The notes: generated by a model not told the origin, from the sequence alone. Positions 23,593 through 34,429 are shown, numbered from the stretch's first letter. The stretch: DNA of 64,000 bases from Stomoxys calcitrans (GCF_963082655.1 NC_081552.1:199500781-199564780), one strand, 5' to 3'. Numbers and translations are program-made.

Positions 23593-25232
23593 CAGCGGTC
23601 AAAAAAAGTATTCATCATTAGCAAAATTGATAATAAATTCACTTATTTTGGGTAATTGAAGAAAATTTAAAGTAAACAAATAATGCAGTTTTATGCAATA
23701 GTTTATTTTTCGTAATATGTTTTAAAATAAATTCAAAAAATAAATTTAATTAGCGCAAAAAATGCAATTTTATATACTAACACCAAAAACAGAACAAAAA
23801 AAGTATTCATCATTGATGTGCTATCATCAAAGTCAAATTCAAATATTATTTGTGAATCCCCCTTTTCTGTTTTATTTAGTAAAGGAGGCTTTGCCCTTGA
23901 CAGCAAATATTTAATTTCATTGAAAATATAGTTTTTGTCAAAATGGGTCGTAAGCAAAACGAGGTTTCTGATGAGGTAAAAGTTTTGATAATAAAACACC
24001 ACAGGAATGGTTTAACTCAAAAAACTATCAGTGAAATATTAAATAGACCACGATCTACTATACAATCCATCATCAGAAAGTGGACAGAAACGAGAACTGT
24101 TGACAATAAACCAAGATCTGGTCGACCAAAAGCACTTTCAGTTGGAGATGTGCGTTGGCTAGTGCGGCAAGTTCAGAAAACTCCGAAGACAAATGCGACC
24201 ATTCTTCGTAAAAACACTATGGAATATTTAGGGAAGGAAGTTACTACACAAACAATTCGAAATACACTCAAAAGGCATAGTTACAGAGGAAGAACTGCAC
24301 GTAAGAAGCCCTTTATAAATAAAATAAACCGAGTGAAAAGGCTAAACTTCGCAAAAATGTATGTAAAACAGCCCGAATCATTTTGGAAAACAGTCATTTT
24401 TGCAGACGAGAGCAAGTTTAATCTTTTTGGGTGCGATGGAAAGGTCATAGTGTACAGAAAACCAAATACAGAGCTTGAAGAACGAAACACAGTTGCTACT
24501 GTAAAACATGGTGGAGGTGGTTTAATGGTTTGGGGGTGTATGGCGGCTTCAGGAGCGGGAAATCTTGAAATTATTAATGGAGTAATGGATCATAAGTATT
24601 ACATTGACATTTTAAAGAGGAATTTAAAAGATAGTGCTGTAAAACTTGGGCTTGGTAATAACTTTCAATATTATCAAGATAATGACCCCAAACATTCTGC
24701 TTTAAATACCAAGATGTGGATGCTGTATAACTGCCCCAAAGTCATTAAAACTCCTCCTGAAAGTCCCGACTTGAACCCAATTGAACATCTTTGGGAACAT
24801 CTCGAACGCAAATTGAGAACGCGCAATTTTTCGAGCAAGAGTCAAATGCTACAGGTGATAATGGAGGAATGGACTAATATAGACCAAAATATAACCGCTA
24901 AATTAGTCAAATCGATGTCAAACCGTTTAAAAGAAGTTATAAGACGCGGTGGTCGAATAACAAAGTATTAATTTTTTTAAATTATGTTATTTATTTTTTT
25001 GTTTTTTTGCAATGATGAATACTTTTTTCGTTTAATTTTTTGTGTTCAGCTGTAAAATGGCCCTTTTTGTTCCAATAAATACTATTTTTTTCTTTAAAAA
25101 CAATGAAATTGTGTACATATATATCACACAAGCACTACTGCATCATTAGTTTAATATGTTTTTATTCCAATTGTCTTTTGTAGACTTATTAAAAAAAAAA
25201 CATTGAATGATGAATACTTTTTTTGACCGCTG
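23593..25232 (+). mobile_element. Complete Tc1-like transposon, copy 2 (IR/DR type)
   Basis: A 1640-bp element with the same ends as copy 1 (CAGCGGTC inverted) and TA duplications at 23591-23592 and 25233-25234. By eye it differs from copy 1 by about 12 substitutions and one A-tract indel, which is over 99% identity. It lies inside a reverse DINE-like element, so it is younger than that element. Both internal 19-mer sites are conserved. Confidence 0.95.
23943..24971 (+). CDS. Tc1-family DD34E transposase, copy 2 (intact)
   Basis: A 342-residue transposase with the same domain plan as the protein at 1052: N-terminal paired-type helix-turn-helix pair, SGRPK hinge at 59-63, and triad D155, D246, E281 with 34 residues between the last two. 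It differs from copy 1 at I262Y, Q273E, T297S, Q303L and Q323K; the first 261 residues are identical. The I262Y change needs two adjacent base changes. None of the differences touches a catalytic residue, but Q273E sits eight residues before E281. The full open frame and matching terminal repeats suggest it could act on both copies. No promoter element could be pinned down; the upstream 240 bases are the left terminal region. Confidence 0.95.
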   Translation: MGRKQNEVSDEVKVLIIKHHRNGLTQKTISEILNRPRSTIQSIIRKWTETRTVDNKPRSGRPKALSVGDVRWLVRQVQKTPKTNATILRKNTMEYLGKEVTTQTIRNTLKRHSYRGRTARKKPFINKINRVKRLNFAKMYVKQPESFWKTVIFADESKFNLFGCDGKVIVYRKPNTELEERNTVATVKHGGGGLMVWGCMAASGAGNLEIINGVMDHKYYIDILKRNLKDSAVKLGLGNNFQYYQDNDPKHSALNTKMWMLYNCPKVIKTPPESPDLNPIEHLWEHLERKLRTRNFSSKSQMLQVIMEEWTNIDQNITAKLVKSMSNRLKEVIRRGGRITKY

Positions 25233-26885
25233 TAGGTTTATATATCAAATTATTAACTGACGAAGACTATACTTGGCATAGTTGTTGGAGGTCAGAACAG
25301 AAAATTTCATGCTAAATTTCAGACAAATCGGAAATTGCGCCCTCTAGAGACTCAAGAAGTCAAGATCCGAGATCGTTTTATATGACAGCTATATTAGGTT
25401 ATGAACCGATTTTGACCATACATAGTACAATTGTTGGAAGTCATAAAAAAACACTTCGTGCATAATTTCAGACAAATAGGATAGGAATTACGCCCTCTAG
25501 AGGATCAAGAAGTCTAGATCCGAGATCGGTTTATATATGAGCTATATCAGGTTATTAACCGATTTTGACCATACATTGCACAGTTGTTGGAAGTCATAAC
25601 AAATCACTTCGTGCTTAATTTCAAATAAATCGGATAATAATTGCGCCCTCTAGAGGCTCAAGAAGTCAAGATCCGAGATCGGTTTATATGGGAGTTATAT
25701 CAAGTTATGAAACGATTTAGATCATACTTGTCATTGTTGTTGGAAGTCATTAAAAATACTTCATGCAAAATTGCAGACAAATTGGGATAGGAATAGCGCC
25801 CTCTAGAGGCTCAAGAAGTCAGGATCCGAGATTGTTTGTTAATCAAATGTGGTCCAGATCGGCTGTATCAAAGTATGGACCGATGTAGCCCATTTACAAG
25901 TCCAACCGACCTACGCTGGTAAGAAGTATTTGTGCAAAATTTTAAGCCCCTAGCCTTATGTCTTCGAAATTTAGGGTACTTTCAACAAACGAACGAACAT
26001 GGCTGAACGTAAAAACGTAGTTTCGAAATTAGTGTACCCCCATCTTGTGGTAGAGGGTGTACAAATGGGTTGGTGGGTCGGAAAGGGCCGGTGCTGCAAA
26101 TACATGGTCCCGCATTTGCATATCAGATTCGTCTTCTACTCCCAAAAACCTTTATTTGAGCTCCATATTGCGATGGTTCGAAAATAATTGCTGTCTGTGG
26201 GGTATTTTGGGAAAGGGGTAGACCCCGAGAAAATTCGTCCCGAAAGTGGGTATAATTTTCGTGTTCTACTCCCCAATACCTTTCATTTGAGCCCAGCATT
26301 GATATGCCCGATGTAGGGGTGTTTTGGGAAGTGGTGTGGTCCCCCAAACACTTAGTCTTGAAAGTATATCAGCATCGTGCTCTATTCCAATATATCTATA
26401 TATTATTTATTTGAACCCTATATTGCCATTGGCCTCGAAATTGGATATGAAATTGTTTTTTTTTTTATATCAAATAACTTTCATTTTTTTATAACTTTCA
26501 TTGGGGTATGGGCCCTAAGAACTATCAATATCGAGCTCCAATGTCTTGAAGACCCAAATTGTCTTGGTGAGCAAATACGTCCTATTTGGGGGTTGTTCTG
26601 GTGGTTGGATGTCCCCTAGACAGTTGTTCCCGAATGTTGGTAACAGATTCGTGGTCTTTTGCCAAATACCTGCATAGTCTGCAAACGTGACCGGTTTGGG
26701 GATATTTTGAGGGATGGGGCGGCCACTCGGTAATTTTACCCGGGAAATATGTATCAGATTCGTCTTATACTCTAAAACATTTCTTATTTGAGTCCCATAT
26801 TGCAATGGTAAACAAATACTTCCCATTTGGGTAGTGTTATGGGATGGGTGGCCCCATAGACACTTTTTCCAGAATATTGATATCG

Positions 26886-27183
26886 GAGGCCATCGTAGCG
26901 CAGAGGTTATTAGCATGTCCGCCTATGACGCTGAACGACTGGTTTGAAATACTGGCAAGACCATCAGAAAAAATTTTTCCTCTCCTAATGCTGGCAACAT
27001 TTGTGAGGTACTATGCCATGTAAAACTTCTCTCCAAAGAGGTGTCGCACTGCGGCACGCCGTTCGGACTTGGCTATAAAAAGGAAGCCCCTTATCATTGA
27101 GCTTAAAACTTGAATCGGACTGCACTCATTGATATGTGAGAAGTTTGCCCCCGTTCCTTAGTGGAATGTTCGGGGGCAAAATT
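26886..27183 (+). repeat. tRNA-derived SINE, full-length but mutated copy
   Basis: Begins cggaggccatcgtagcgcag, with an A box region and a degenerate B box (ggtttgaaatact). The body matches the other copies (gtgtcgcactgcggcacgcc, gttcggacttggctat, ttgagcttaaaacttgaat) and it ends gttccttagtggaatgttc plus gggggcaaaattt. Inserted in a family 2 unit. The target duplication is not clear. Confidence 0.85.
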
Positions 27184-27846
27184 TCAATTCAAATCAGATT
27201 AGTGCTTTACTCCCAAAGACCTTTCATTTGAGCCCCATATTGTTATGGTTGTAAATTTGTCCTCTATGGGGGATGTTTTTGGGGAGGCCCCCCAAACACT
27301 TGGTTCCACATTTGGATATCAGATTCGCATTCTACACTCAGATATCTTTTGTTTAAGCCCCATTTTACCATGGCCAGAAAATAAGTCCTGTTTGGGGCTT
27401 TTTTTTTGGGGGGGAAAGGTTGAACTTCCAGAAACTTGGTCCCATATTTGTATATCAGATTCGTAATCTACTGGCAAATACCTTTCATATTGATATGGTC
27501 GATGAATATATCCGATTTAAGGGTGTTTTGGGGGTTGGGGCGATGCCCCAAACACTTGGTCCGACATTTGGATATCAGGTACGTTTTCTAATCTTAAATA
27601 CCTTTCATTTAAGTATTATATTGCCGTGATTGGTCTATATTTATGTTTGGTAAGTTTTGGGGGGTGGGGTCGCCCCCCTAGGTACCCCATCCGAAATTTG
27701 AATACAAAATTTTGGTTTTAAAGTTACTATAAGCGAGCACACAAAATTTAGCTTAAATCGCACTACCCATCTCCTAGATCAGGCGTTTCTGAAAATTATG
27801 GCAAAGGGGAGGGTCCGCCCCCCCGCTTCATATATCAAACAATGTA

Positions 27847-28025
27847 AAGGGTGATTTTTTTGAGGTTAGGATTTTCATGCATTAGTATTTGACAGATCAC
27901 GTGGGATTTCAGACATGGTGTCAAAGAGAAAGATGCTCAGTATGCTTTGACATTTCATCATGAATAGACTTACTAACGAGCAACGCTTGCAAATCATTGA
28001 ATTTTATTACCAAAATCAGTGTTCG
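27847..28025 (+). pseudogene. 5' fragment of a DD41D (rosa-type) mariner
   Basis: Starts with the terminal motif aagggtgatttttttgaggt after a TA (27845-27846). It reaches an N-terminal transposase start at 27961 (tgaatagacttactaacgag; MNRLTNEQRLQIIEFYYQN) and stops after about 23 codons, where a MITE begins. The rest of the gene is missing. Confidence 0.8.
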
Positions 28026-28259
28026 GTTCGAAATAAAAGTAATTGCGGATTTTTTAAAAGAAAGTAAATGCATTTTTAATAAAACTTAGAATGAACTTTA
28101 ATCAAATATACTTTTTTTACACGTTTTTTCTAAAGCAAGCTTAAAGTATCAGCTGATAACTGACAGAAGAAAGAATGCAATGACAGAGTCACAAGCTGTG
28201 AAAAAATTTGTCAACGCCGACTATATGAAAAATCCGCAATTACTTTTTGGGCAACCCAA
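28026..28259 (+). mobile_element. Mariner-type MITE, copy 1
   Basis: About 234 bp, closely matching the copies at 34848 and (reverse) 56103. The right end is perfect (ttactttttgggcaacccaa, then TA at 28260-28261). The left end is decayed (ggttcgaaataaaagtaatt). Internal words gcatttttaataaaactt and gagtcacaagctgtgaaaaa are shared by all three. The terminal motif and TA target place it with mariner-type elements. Confidence 0.85.
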
Positions 28260-28375
28260 TAGTAAACTATTTTCACCATGGGATCATTATACACCATCTG
28301 TGAAAAGAAAATCGGTTCAGCCTTTTCTGAGTCTATACAGAACAGACGTTTGTTCGTCTTGATTTTTGTTTTCCC

Positions 28376-29734
28376 TTTATAAATTCAGCTGACGAGAGCC
28401 TTAAATCCGAATATACTAAGCAGTGTAAACGGGGTTTAACATCTGTGGTAGTATGGTCTCCCTGCAATGCTATGTGCCCCCTTAAGTTGCTTTTCGATTC
28501 TTCCCAGGTTTAAATCCTTTCTGCTTGTCTCTTTCAATTGTTATTACCCTCTTTAGTTTAAGTCCTTAATTTGTGCACATCCTTCTTATGCCTCGAAAAT
28601 CCTTATCATTAAATGAGCACACCATCTCCTATGGTACTTTAAATATTTTTCCCTTGTACGGCAGTTAACTCATTAATGGACAATTTGTGTATGTTTTGCC
28701 TGCATGTTTGGCATTGTTTGTCCATTATAGAGCAATTAATTATGGGTCAGAACCACGGGACATATCCGCAACAAAAGTTCCATAAAAATAAATAAACATA
28801 TAGTACACACACACACACACACACATACATATACACCCCAAATATTTACATGCTGCCTGTATTAATAAGCTAACACACAAATACACATATGAACAATAAA
28901 TTTATATAATTCGGTACTTATATGCAAGTAGGTATGTGCTACATACTCGTACATATATGTCAAACAATTTGTAATAGTTTGTACATACATGTGTCGTTAG
29001 TGTACTTCAAGTTAAGCGTCGATTTTCACACAAAATGCTGGTCTTTGTGGCTTATTTACAAAGGAACCCATTCTTAATACTCGACCTCTACCACAGGCCT
29101 AATTTCCTTTTTTTGTTTTGCTTGGGGGGGCCAGTGGAAATATTTTTCAAAGTGTTTGCATGCGTTTAACTACTGCTTTTTGACTTTGTGTGTGCCTTTA
29201 GCTTTGCGTGGGAAAATTCATAATTTCATTAAGGGTTCCCCAGCAGGATTTTTTTTTGTGTGTGGTGGCTTTAAACCACTTAATGACTATATCTTAATTT
29301 GCTTGATTGTAGCCGCTATTATCCTTCCCATAAATTTCAGTTGGCTTTTTTGGTTTGGCTGTCCATTTATTTGAAGTCACATTAGTTTTGTGGTAAATTG
29401 GATTAAATTTTTGTGGTTAAGGCAAATAGGAAGTCTATGAGACAAGTCATAAATAAAGCTTCGAAATATTGATATGAGACCTTACAAGGTAAATATTGAT
29501 GATCATCTTGAAATTTCAAGTCTACTTAGCCATTTCCGTTCCTCTGTCTCTCGAAAGATTTTTAACTTCCGAAACTCTCAAGCTTATACTTTACTTACTT
29601 TAATTCGCTATTACAGAGCAGTTGTTCCTCTAGCTGAACGTAGAATAGTGTTGCAAGCGCCTCGATCTTCGGCTCTCATTTGAGTGGACAACTTTCACAA
29701 CCAAAATAGAATTCTCACTTGGTTTATATGAGGA
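28376..29734. other. Unique-looking AT-rich DNA, no gene recognised
   Basis: Contains an AC microsatellite (about 28804-28824) and stretches of atacatatgt-type low complexity. Open frames such as 29156-29374 and 29474-29683 have no family resemblance. Confidence 0.5.
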
Positions 29735-30082
29735 TTGGTACTTGAAACAGTCATCGCAGCCGAATCGAGAGATGAGGGCATCGGGATGACGGCAGAAGTG
29801 AGCGATGGCTTTGCTAAGCTCACAAGCAGGCCGAGAAAACGATCCGGTGCACGACGAAGGAGACAGAGGACTATGTACCGGCAGCGCAATCGGGCGAAAG
29901 TGCAGGATGCTGGAAGGGAAATAACTGACAATTTAGGCACTTCTACGGAAGCTGGAAAAAGAATCAGATCTCCCGAAGAGCATAACACTGCTCAAATGCT
30001 GAAGATGAAAAAGAGCTTCCCGCTTTCAAGTACTCTGGGAAAACCAAGCCAGTCATCGCGCAGTGGAGACTCCAGACAGTGA
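29735..30082 (+). pseudogene. LINE family P ORF1, basic N-terminal part
   Basis: A 115-codon open frame with a run of arginines and lysines (SRPRKRSGARRRRQRTMYRQ at about residues 31-50), compatible with nucleic-acid binding by a retrotransposon ORF1 protein. The copy at 44706 has the same segment (ETVIAAESRDD) in a different reading context. Downstream frames no longer connect to the next ORF1 part, so this is a broken gene piece. The true start is unknown, since the frame opens upstream of the first visible ATG. Confidence 0.65.
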
Positions 30083-30230
30083 CCTGCGGAGGTGGAAAAA
30101 GTCGGCACAGGAACGAAGGAAGCGCGCACGGCCCCTGAGTCTTCATGGAGGACTGTGAATTCCAAAAGGAATCACGGAAGGGGAAGATGGTCGCTGAGAA
30201 TGGTAAGGAGCTCTTACCTCTTACGCCAGA

Positions 30231-30710
30231 ATGGCAAGGAAACTCAACAGAGATGAGCTGACTTATGCAGTCATCAATATCGGCTCTTCATCCGTTAGGA
30301 TTCCACCAGATCATCGGTCCCAAGTGGAGGATCTGGTTAACGATTGGATTTTCGAGCATATGTGGAACTCTGTAGAGGGTCCACCCATACAAATGATTAA
30401 CTGTGAGTTAAGAGGGGACATCTTTACACTGCGTTTTGCGTCGTCGGAATGTGTTGATACCGCCAAACAGCTCGTCCGGGGTATTCACGCTCCCTGGGAG
30501 GGCGCAAAGCTCGACCTGGTGAGAAAGATGGATATCACCCAGCTCGCAAAGGCTACGGTCTTCATCAAGGTATGGGACAGTAAATTTGCGACGGAACGCA
30601 TGTTGAGATTCTGGGGCAAGCAAAACGAAGTTTTAGTTTGGCAGAGAAGTGGGAGGTCTTCCACAGGGAGGAGAAGGAGGAAGGAATTCTCTTTGATCAA
30701 GTCTTCGTGA
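30231..30710 (+). pseudogene. LINE family P ORF1 domain (DUF4780-like)
   Basis: A 159-codon frame, MARKLNRDELTYAVIN onward. The core FEHMWNSVEGPPIQMINCEL, then RGDIFTLRFASSECVDTAKQ and PWEGAKLDLVRKMDI, recalls the domain catalogued as DUF4780 in insect LINE ORF1 proteins; that name is from memory and unchecked. The same domain is present, more damaged, at 45233-45545. The end of the frame (GRRRRKEF) appears shifted relative to the second copy. The likely role in the live element is RNA binding or particle assembly. No host function is implied. Confidence 0.6.
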
Positions 30711-30759
30711 CAAGTCTAAAGGCATGACGCACCACGGGAGCAAAGCTGTCTTTTTCAAG

Positions 30760-31165
30760 ATTGGGAAGACTAGAATAAGCAGAAATTTTCATTCTGCGAC
30801 ATCAGGCCTTGCAGTGGCAGGTGGCTCAATACCGCCCAACGAACAGGGCGCTGACAACGAGATAATCACTTAATATTGGAAAGACTGGGATAAGTAAAGA
30901 TCCTAATACTATTTTACAATAAAATATCAGGCAGTGCAGTGGCGAGAGACCCAACACAGCCTAAGAAACAAGAATCCGATGACGGACCCATCACCGACTT
31001 AAAGATTCGGAATACTGGCATAGGTAAAGATCCTAATATTGAAACATTAGGCAGCGCAGCAACAGGAGACTCAAAGCAACCCAACGATCAGGGAGCCGAT
31101 GATGGTACCATCACCTACTCCCAAGAAGTCTATTTACTTAATTTACTAGTATTGAAACATTAGGC
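30760..31165 (+). repeat. Tandem repeats in LINE family P ORF1
   Basis: Three units of about 112-128 bp begin attgggaagactagaataag, attggaaagactgggataag and attcggaatactggcatagg. They encode a roughly 40-residue acidic/polar motif (KIRNTGIGKDPNIETLGSAA and ADDGTIT). The second family P copy has matching units at about 46108-46480, so the repeat belongs to the element. Confidence 0.75.
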
Positions 31166-31177
31166 AGTACGGACTTT

Positions 31178-31591
31178 CATATACTCCGAAAGCCTGGCAG
31201 GAGACAAGGGTGGTGTTTACACCTAAGCCCGGCAAGGCAAGTTATGCGACACCAAAGACCTACAAACCCATAAGCCTTACGTCCTATCTACTCAAAACCA
31301 TGGAACGTATGACATCCAGCGAAGTGCTCAAATACAAACAGCATGCCTATGTCAAAGGAAGGTCGATGGAGAGTGCCCTGCACAGGTTTGTGCGTAAAAT
31401 GGAAGAATCCTGCGATGACAAAAGTACACATTGGCGGTATGCATTGACATCGAGTGGGTTTTGAATAATGTGCGGACCGACACATTGATCCATTACTCAG
31501 ACCAGTACCGGGTAGACCCGGTCCTTAGAGACTGGATAAACCATATGCTAGGAAATATATGTGGATAAATTGTGTGTCCCATGGCATAAAT
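31178..31591 (+). pseudogene. LINE family P reverse transcriptase, N-terminal part
   Basis: Reads WQETRVVFTPKPGK, then YKPISLTSYLLKTMERM and QHAYVKGRSMESALHRFV, which are the conserved finger and palm-entry blocks of LINE reverse transcriptases. A block corresponding to the catalytic AFLDIEGAF motif is frameshifted after 31440 (YALTSSGF), and the line continues weakly to WINCVSHG near 31560-31580, where the DINE-like repeat cuts in. The gene is dead. Confidence 0.8.
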
Positions 31592-32743
31592 AACAAGTAA
31601 AAGCGTGCTAAGTTCGGCCGGGCCGAATCTTATATACCCTCCACCATGGATCGCATTTGTCGAGTTCTTTTCCCGGCATCTCTTCTTAGGCAAAAAAGGA
31701 TATAAGAAAAGAGTTGCTCTGCTATTAAAACGATATCAAGATATAGTCCGGTTCGGACCACAATTAAATTATATGTTGGAGACCTGTGTAAAATTTCAGC
31801 CAATTCGTATAAGAATTGCGCCCATTGGGGCTCACGAAGTAAAATAGAGAGAACTATTTATATGGGATCTGTATCGGGCTATAGACCGATTCAGACCATA
31901 ATAAACACATTTGTTGATGGTCATGAGAGGATCCATCGTACATCGTCCATCGTACAAATTTCAGGCATATCGGATAATAATTGCGACCTCTAGGGGTCAA
32001 GAAGTCAAGATCCCAGATCGGTTTATATGGCACCTATATCAGGTTATGAACCGATTTGAGCCTTATTTGACACAGTTGTTGAAAGTAAAAATAAAATACG
32101 TCATGCAAAATTTCAGCCAAATCGGATAGGAATTGCGCCCTCCAGAAGCTCAAGAAATCAAATCCCCAGATCTGTTTATATGACAGCTATATCAGGTTAT
32201 GCACCGATTTGAACCATACTTGGCACAGCTGTTGGATATCATAACGAAATACTTCGTGCAAAAATTGATTCAAATCGGATAAGAATTGTGCCCTCTAAAG
32301 GATCAAGAAGTCAAGACCCAAGATCGGTTTATATGGTAGCTATATCAGGTTATAGACCGATTTGAACCATACTTGGCGCAGTTGTTGGATATCATAACAA
32401 AACACGTTGTGCAAAATTTCATTCTGATCGGATAAGAATTGCGCACGCTAGAGGCTCAAGAAGTCAAGACCCAAGATCGGTTTATATGGCAGCTATATCA
32501 GGTTATGAACCGATTTGAACCATACTTGGCACAGTTGTTGGATATCAAAGCAAAACACGTCGTGCAAAATTTCATTCCAATCGGATAAGAATTGCGCACT
32601 CTACAGGCTCAAGAAGTCAAGACCCAAGATCGGTTTATATGGCAGCTATATCAAAACATGGACCGATATGGCCCATTTACAATACCAACCGACCTACACT
32701 AATAAGAAGTATTTGTGCAAAATTTCAAGCGGCTAGCTTTACT
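31592..32743 (-). repeat. DINE-like element inserted in the LINE; inverted twin of the 38.5-kb copy
   Basis: A 1152-bp reverse copy beginning with the right end (aacaagtaaaagcgtgctaa, then gttcggccgggccgaa) and ending in the left region at caagcggctagctttact. The same 1152 bp occur in opposite orientation at 38546-39697. Every stretch I compared is identical, and four short open frames translate identically. The outer left end and the GTCY tract are absent here, so this copy is truncated exactly at agctttact. Confidence 0.9.
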
Positions 32744-33374
32744 AATCTTGCATATGGCATATGACTGGGCTAGACCCATAGGCCTTAATGTTAACACAGA
32801 GAACACTGAAATATACCTGTTCACGAGGAAGACGAAGGTGGACCAATTTAACGCACCACGATTCCTTAATAAGACGTTTTCGATATCTGCCAAGATCAAC
32901 TACTCAGGTGTGATCTTGGACAGGAAACTGAAGTGGAAGTATCACATTCAGGAGCGTACTGAGAAGGCTAACAGATAATGGGCACTATGTAGACGGGCCG
33001 AAGGCTCGAAATGGGGCCTGAATCCGAGGATAGTCCACTGGCTCTACAGAAGCGTGATTAGACCAATACTTACTTACTCCTCAATAGTTTGGTGGGCTGC
33101 TATGGAAAAAATGCAATATAAGGACCGTACAACAGGTTCAGAGAACATGTTGTCTTCGCACAGGCGGAGCGATGAGGACTACGCCCACTAGGTCACTGGA
33201 GACTATTCTAGATATCCGACCCATTGACATACAGATTAAGTGTGAGGCAGCCACAGACTTAAGGCGATGGGAGAATGTATTGAGGATGGGAGCAGCTCAT
33301 ACCATTGCGGTATAATCAAGCCAACGATAGGAAACCTGGAGAGAAGGTAAGAGGTTTCCGATCGAATACCTGAG
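32744..33374 (+). pseudogene. LINE family P reverse transcriptase, thumb region
   Basis: The translation GLNVNTENTEIYLFTRKTKV, then ISAKINYSGVILDRKLKWKYHI, a stop, and WLYRSVIRPILTYSSIVWWA, is the usual C-terminal reverse transcriptase/thumb sequence of I/LOA-type LINEs. About 80 residues around the GTPQGG and YADD motifs that should precede it are missing. Stops and shifts occur at 32976 and near 33150. Confidence 0.8.
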
Positions 33375-33860
33375 ATGAACCTTGAAATCGAGTGCGAGGC
33401 ACTGCTGCCATCGGCACAGTCTTGGATTGACGGAACCCTAGTATTGCCATCTGGAAGATCATGTTACACGGATGGATCAAAGCTAGAGGACAGAGTGGGC
33501 CTGGGGGTATACATTGAGAACCCAGGGACTGAGATCTGTTTTAGACTGCCTGACCATAATACGGTCCTGCAGGCGGAGATCCGGGCGATCACGGAATACG
33601 TGAAGTGGTGTGGTGCTAACGCGAGGTCGTCGAGTGTAATGATATTTACCGACAGTAAAATTATCATAAAGGCAATAACAACCAGGACGGTAAGGTCACC
33701 AACAGTCTTGCAGTGTAAGAAGCAGATTAACGCCTACTCTGGGGATGGGAAAATCCGCATCGTTTGGGTGCCGGACCATAACGGAGTAAGGGGAAATGAA
33801 AGGGCAGACGATTTGGCGGTGAAACTAGAGGAAAGACTTCGGGTTAACCAAGTTTATTGA
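33375..33860 (+). pseudogene. LINE family P RNase H domain
   Basis: A 161-codon frame with a full set of RNase H signature residues: D33 (YTDGSK), E68 (LQAEIRAI), D93 (FTDSK), H135 (VPDHNG) and D145 (NERADDLAV). The enzyme would remove RNA from RNA:DNA hybrids during retrotransposition. The frame then runs into a perfect 29-bp palindrome at 33831-33892, which shifts the reading into VNQVY and a stop. The domain itself looks intact, but the ORF it belonged to is broken. Confidence 0.85.
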
Positions 33861-33892
33861 CGGCAATAAACTTGGTTAACCCGAAGTCTTTC
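33831..33892. repeat. Perfect 29-bp inverted repeat with 4-base loop
   Basis: Arms 33831-33859 and 33864-33892 are exact reverse complements (first arm starts gaaagacttcgggttaacca), loop acgg. The relic at 18330-18360 has only the second arm's sequence (ataaacttgcttaacccgaag), so the first arm is a later inverted duplication. Confidence 0.95.
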
Positions 33893-33942
33893 GGGTCGAC
33901 GCAGTCCGAGTTAGGTAGTGGGCGACGAATGCGCATGCAACA

Positions 33943-34242
33943 TTGTGGAACAGCGAAACGGTCGTTAGGACGCCGAAAATCCTATGGGGGGATCCAGAGC
34001 GTGAGAAGACAAGGCTATTACTGAAAGGAAGCAAGAAGGAGGTCAGTATAGCTATCGGTATTGTTACAGGACACATAGTACTACGAGCTCACTTATGTAG
34101 GGCATGCGGGCAAGATGATGAGACGTTGGAGCATTTCCTTTGTCATTGCCCGGCTTTCGCGTTCAACAGATACCGGTACTTAGGTGAAGACATAATATCA
34201 GACATAAACCAACTTAGGGGAGTGGCATTGAAAACAATTTGA
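33943..34242 (+). pseudogene. LINE family P zinc-knuckle C-terminus
   Basis: Contains HLCRACGQDDETLEHFLCHC, a C-x2-C-x8-H-x3-C finger that follows RNase H in I/LOA-type LINEs, then RYLGEDIISDINQLRG before the 3' UTR. It matches the relic at 18562-18740 closely and is separated from the RNase H frame by the palindrome. Confidence 0.8.
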
Positions 34243-34429
34243 GATTATGTAAGTAGCACGGAATTCCGGAACTTAAAATTTTCTTATTAGAGGTTTCTTT
34301 ATAGTGTTTAGAGCGCACAACAAGCCGATTACTGGCGTAGGTGTATGTCCATAGTGGCATGGGGCGGATTAATATTTGCAACCTCTTTTCAACCTAACCT
34401 CACCCTAACCTAATAAATATTAGAAAACA

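Larger units (their letters stand above)
23267..26061 (-). repeat. DINE-like element (reverse), interrupted by Tc1 copy 2
   Basis: The right end (aacaagtagaagcattctaa, then ttcggccagaccaaatc) is at 23267 and the left end (aaattagtgtacccccatct, then tgtggtagagggtgta) closes at 26061, so the element is on the minus strand. Units of about 150 bp read gagatcggtttatatatgag and gaagtcataa. Without the Tc1 and one TA the element is about 1153 bp. The text on either side of the Tc1 joins into a normal unit (aagtataattgggagg + TA + ggtttatat), which shows simple insertion. The GTCY tract is replaced by an acgaacgaacatggc-like stretch. Confidence 0.85.
26062..28375 (+). repeat. Family 2 tandem-unit repeat with nested insertions
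   Basis: Units of roughly 95-155 bp recur with cagattcgt, ctactcccaaatacc, tttcatttgagccccatatt and a ggggtggggcggcccccc-like G/C run. The 3' part holds gcactacccatctcctaga (near 27760), a ggggagggtccgccccccc block, and the tail aaaatcggttcagcc..gagtctata (28308-28340). A SINE (26886), a mariner fragment (27847) and a MITE (28026) are nested inside. The tail words on either side of the last two join into the normal family order. Confidence 0.75.
29735..34412 (+). mobile_element. LOA-like LINE family P, rearranged long copy
   Basis: A non-LTR retrotransposon in order 5' to 3': a basic N-terminal ORF1 segment, an ORF1 domain, tandem repeats, a reverse transcriptase start, a 1152-bp DINE-like insertion (31592-32743), reverse transcriptase thumb, RNase H, a zinc-knuckle, then a 3' UTR ending in aacctaacctcaccctaacc. 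The AP endonuclease and the catalytic YADD part of the reverse transcriptase are missing, so at least two deletions occurred. RNase H plus a downstream CCHC-like finger is typical of I/LOA-group LINEs; the exact clade is from memory. Confidence 0.8.

Noticed and set aside
31605..31847. An 80-codon frame that recurs identically at 39442-39684
   Set aside because: The identity comes from two identical DINE-like copies; the same region in other copies has no open frame.
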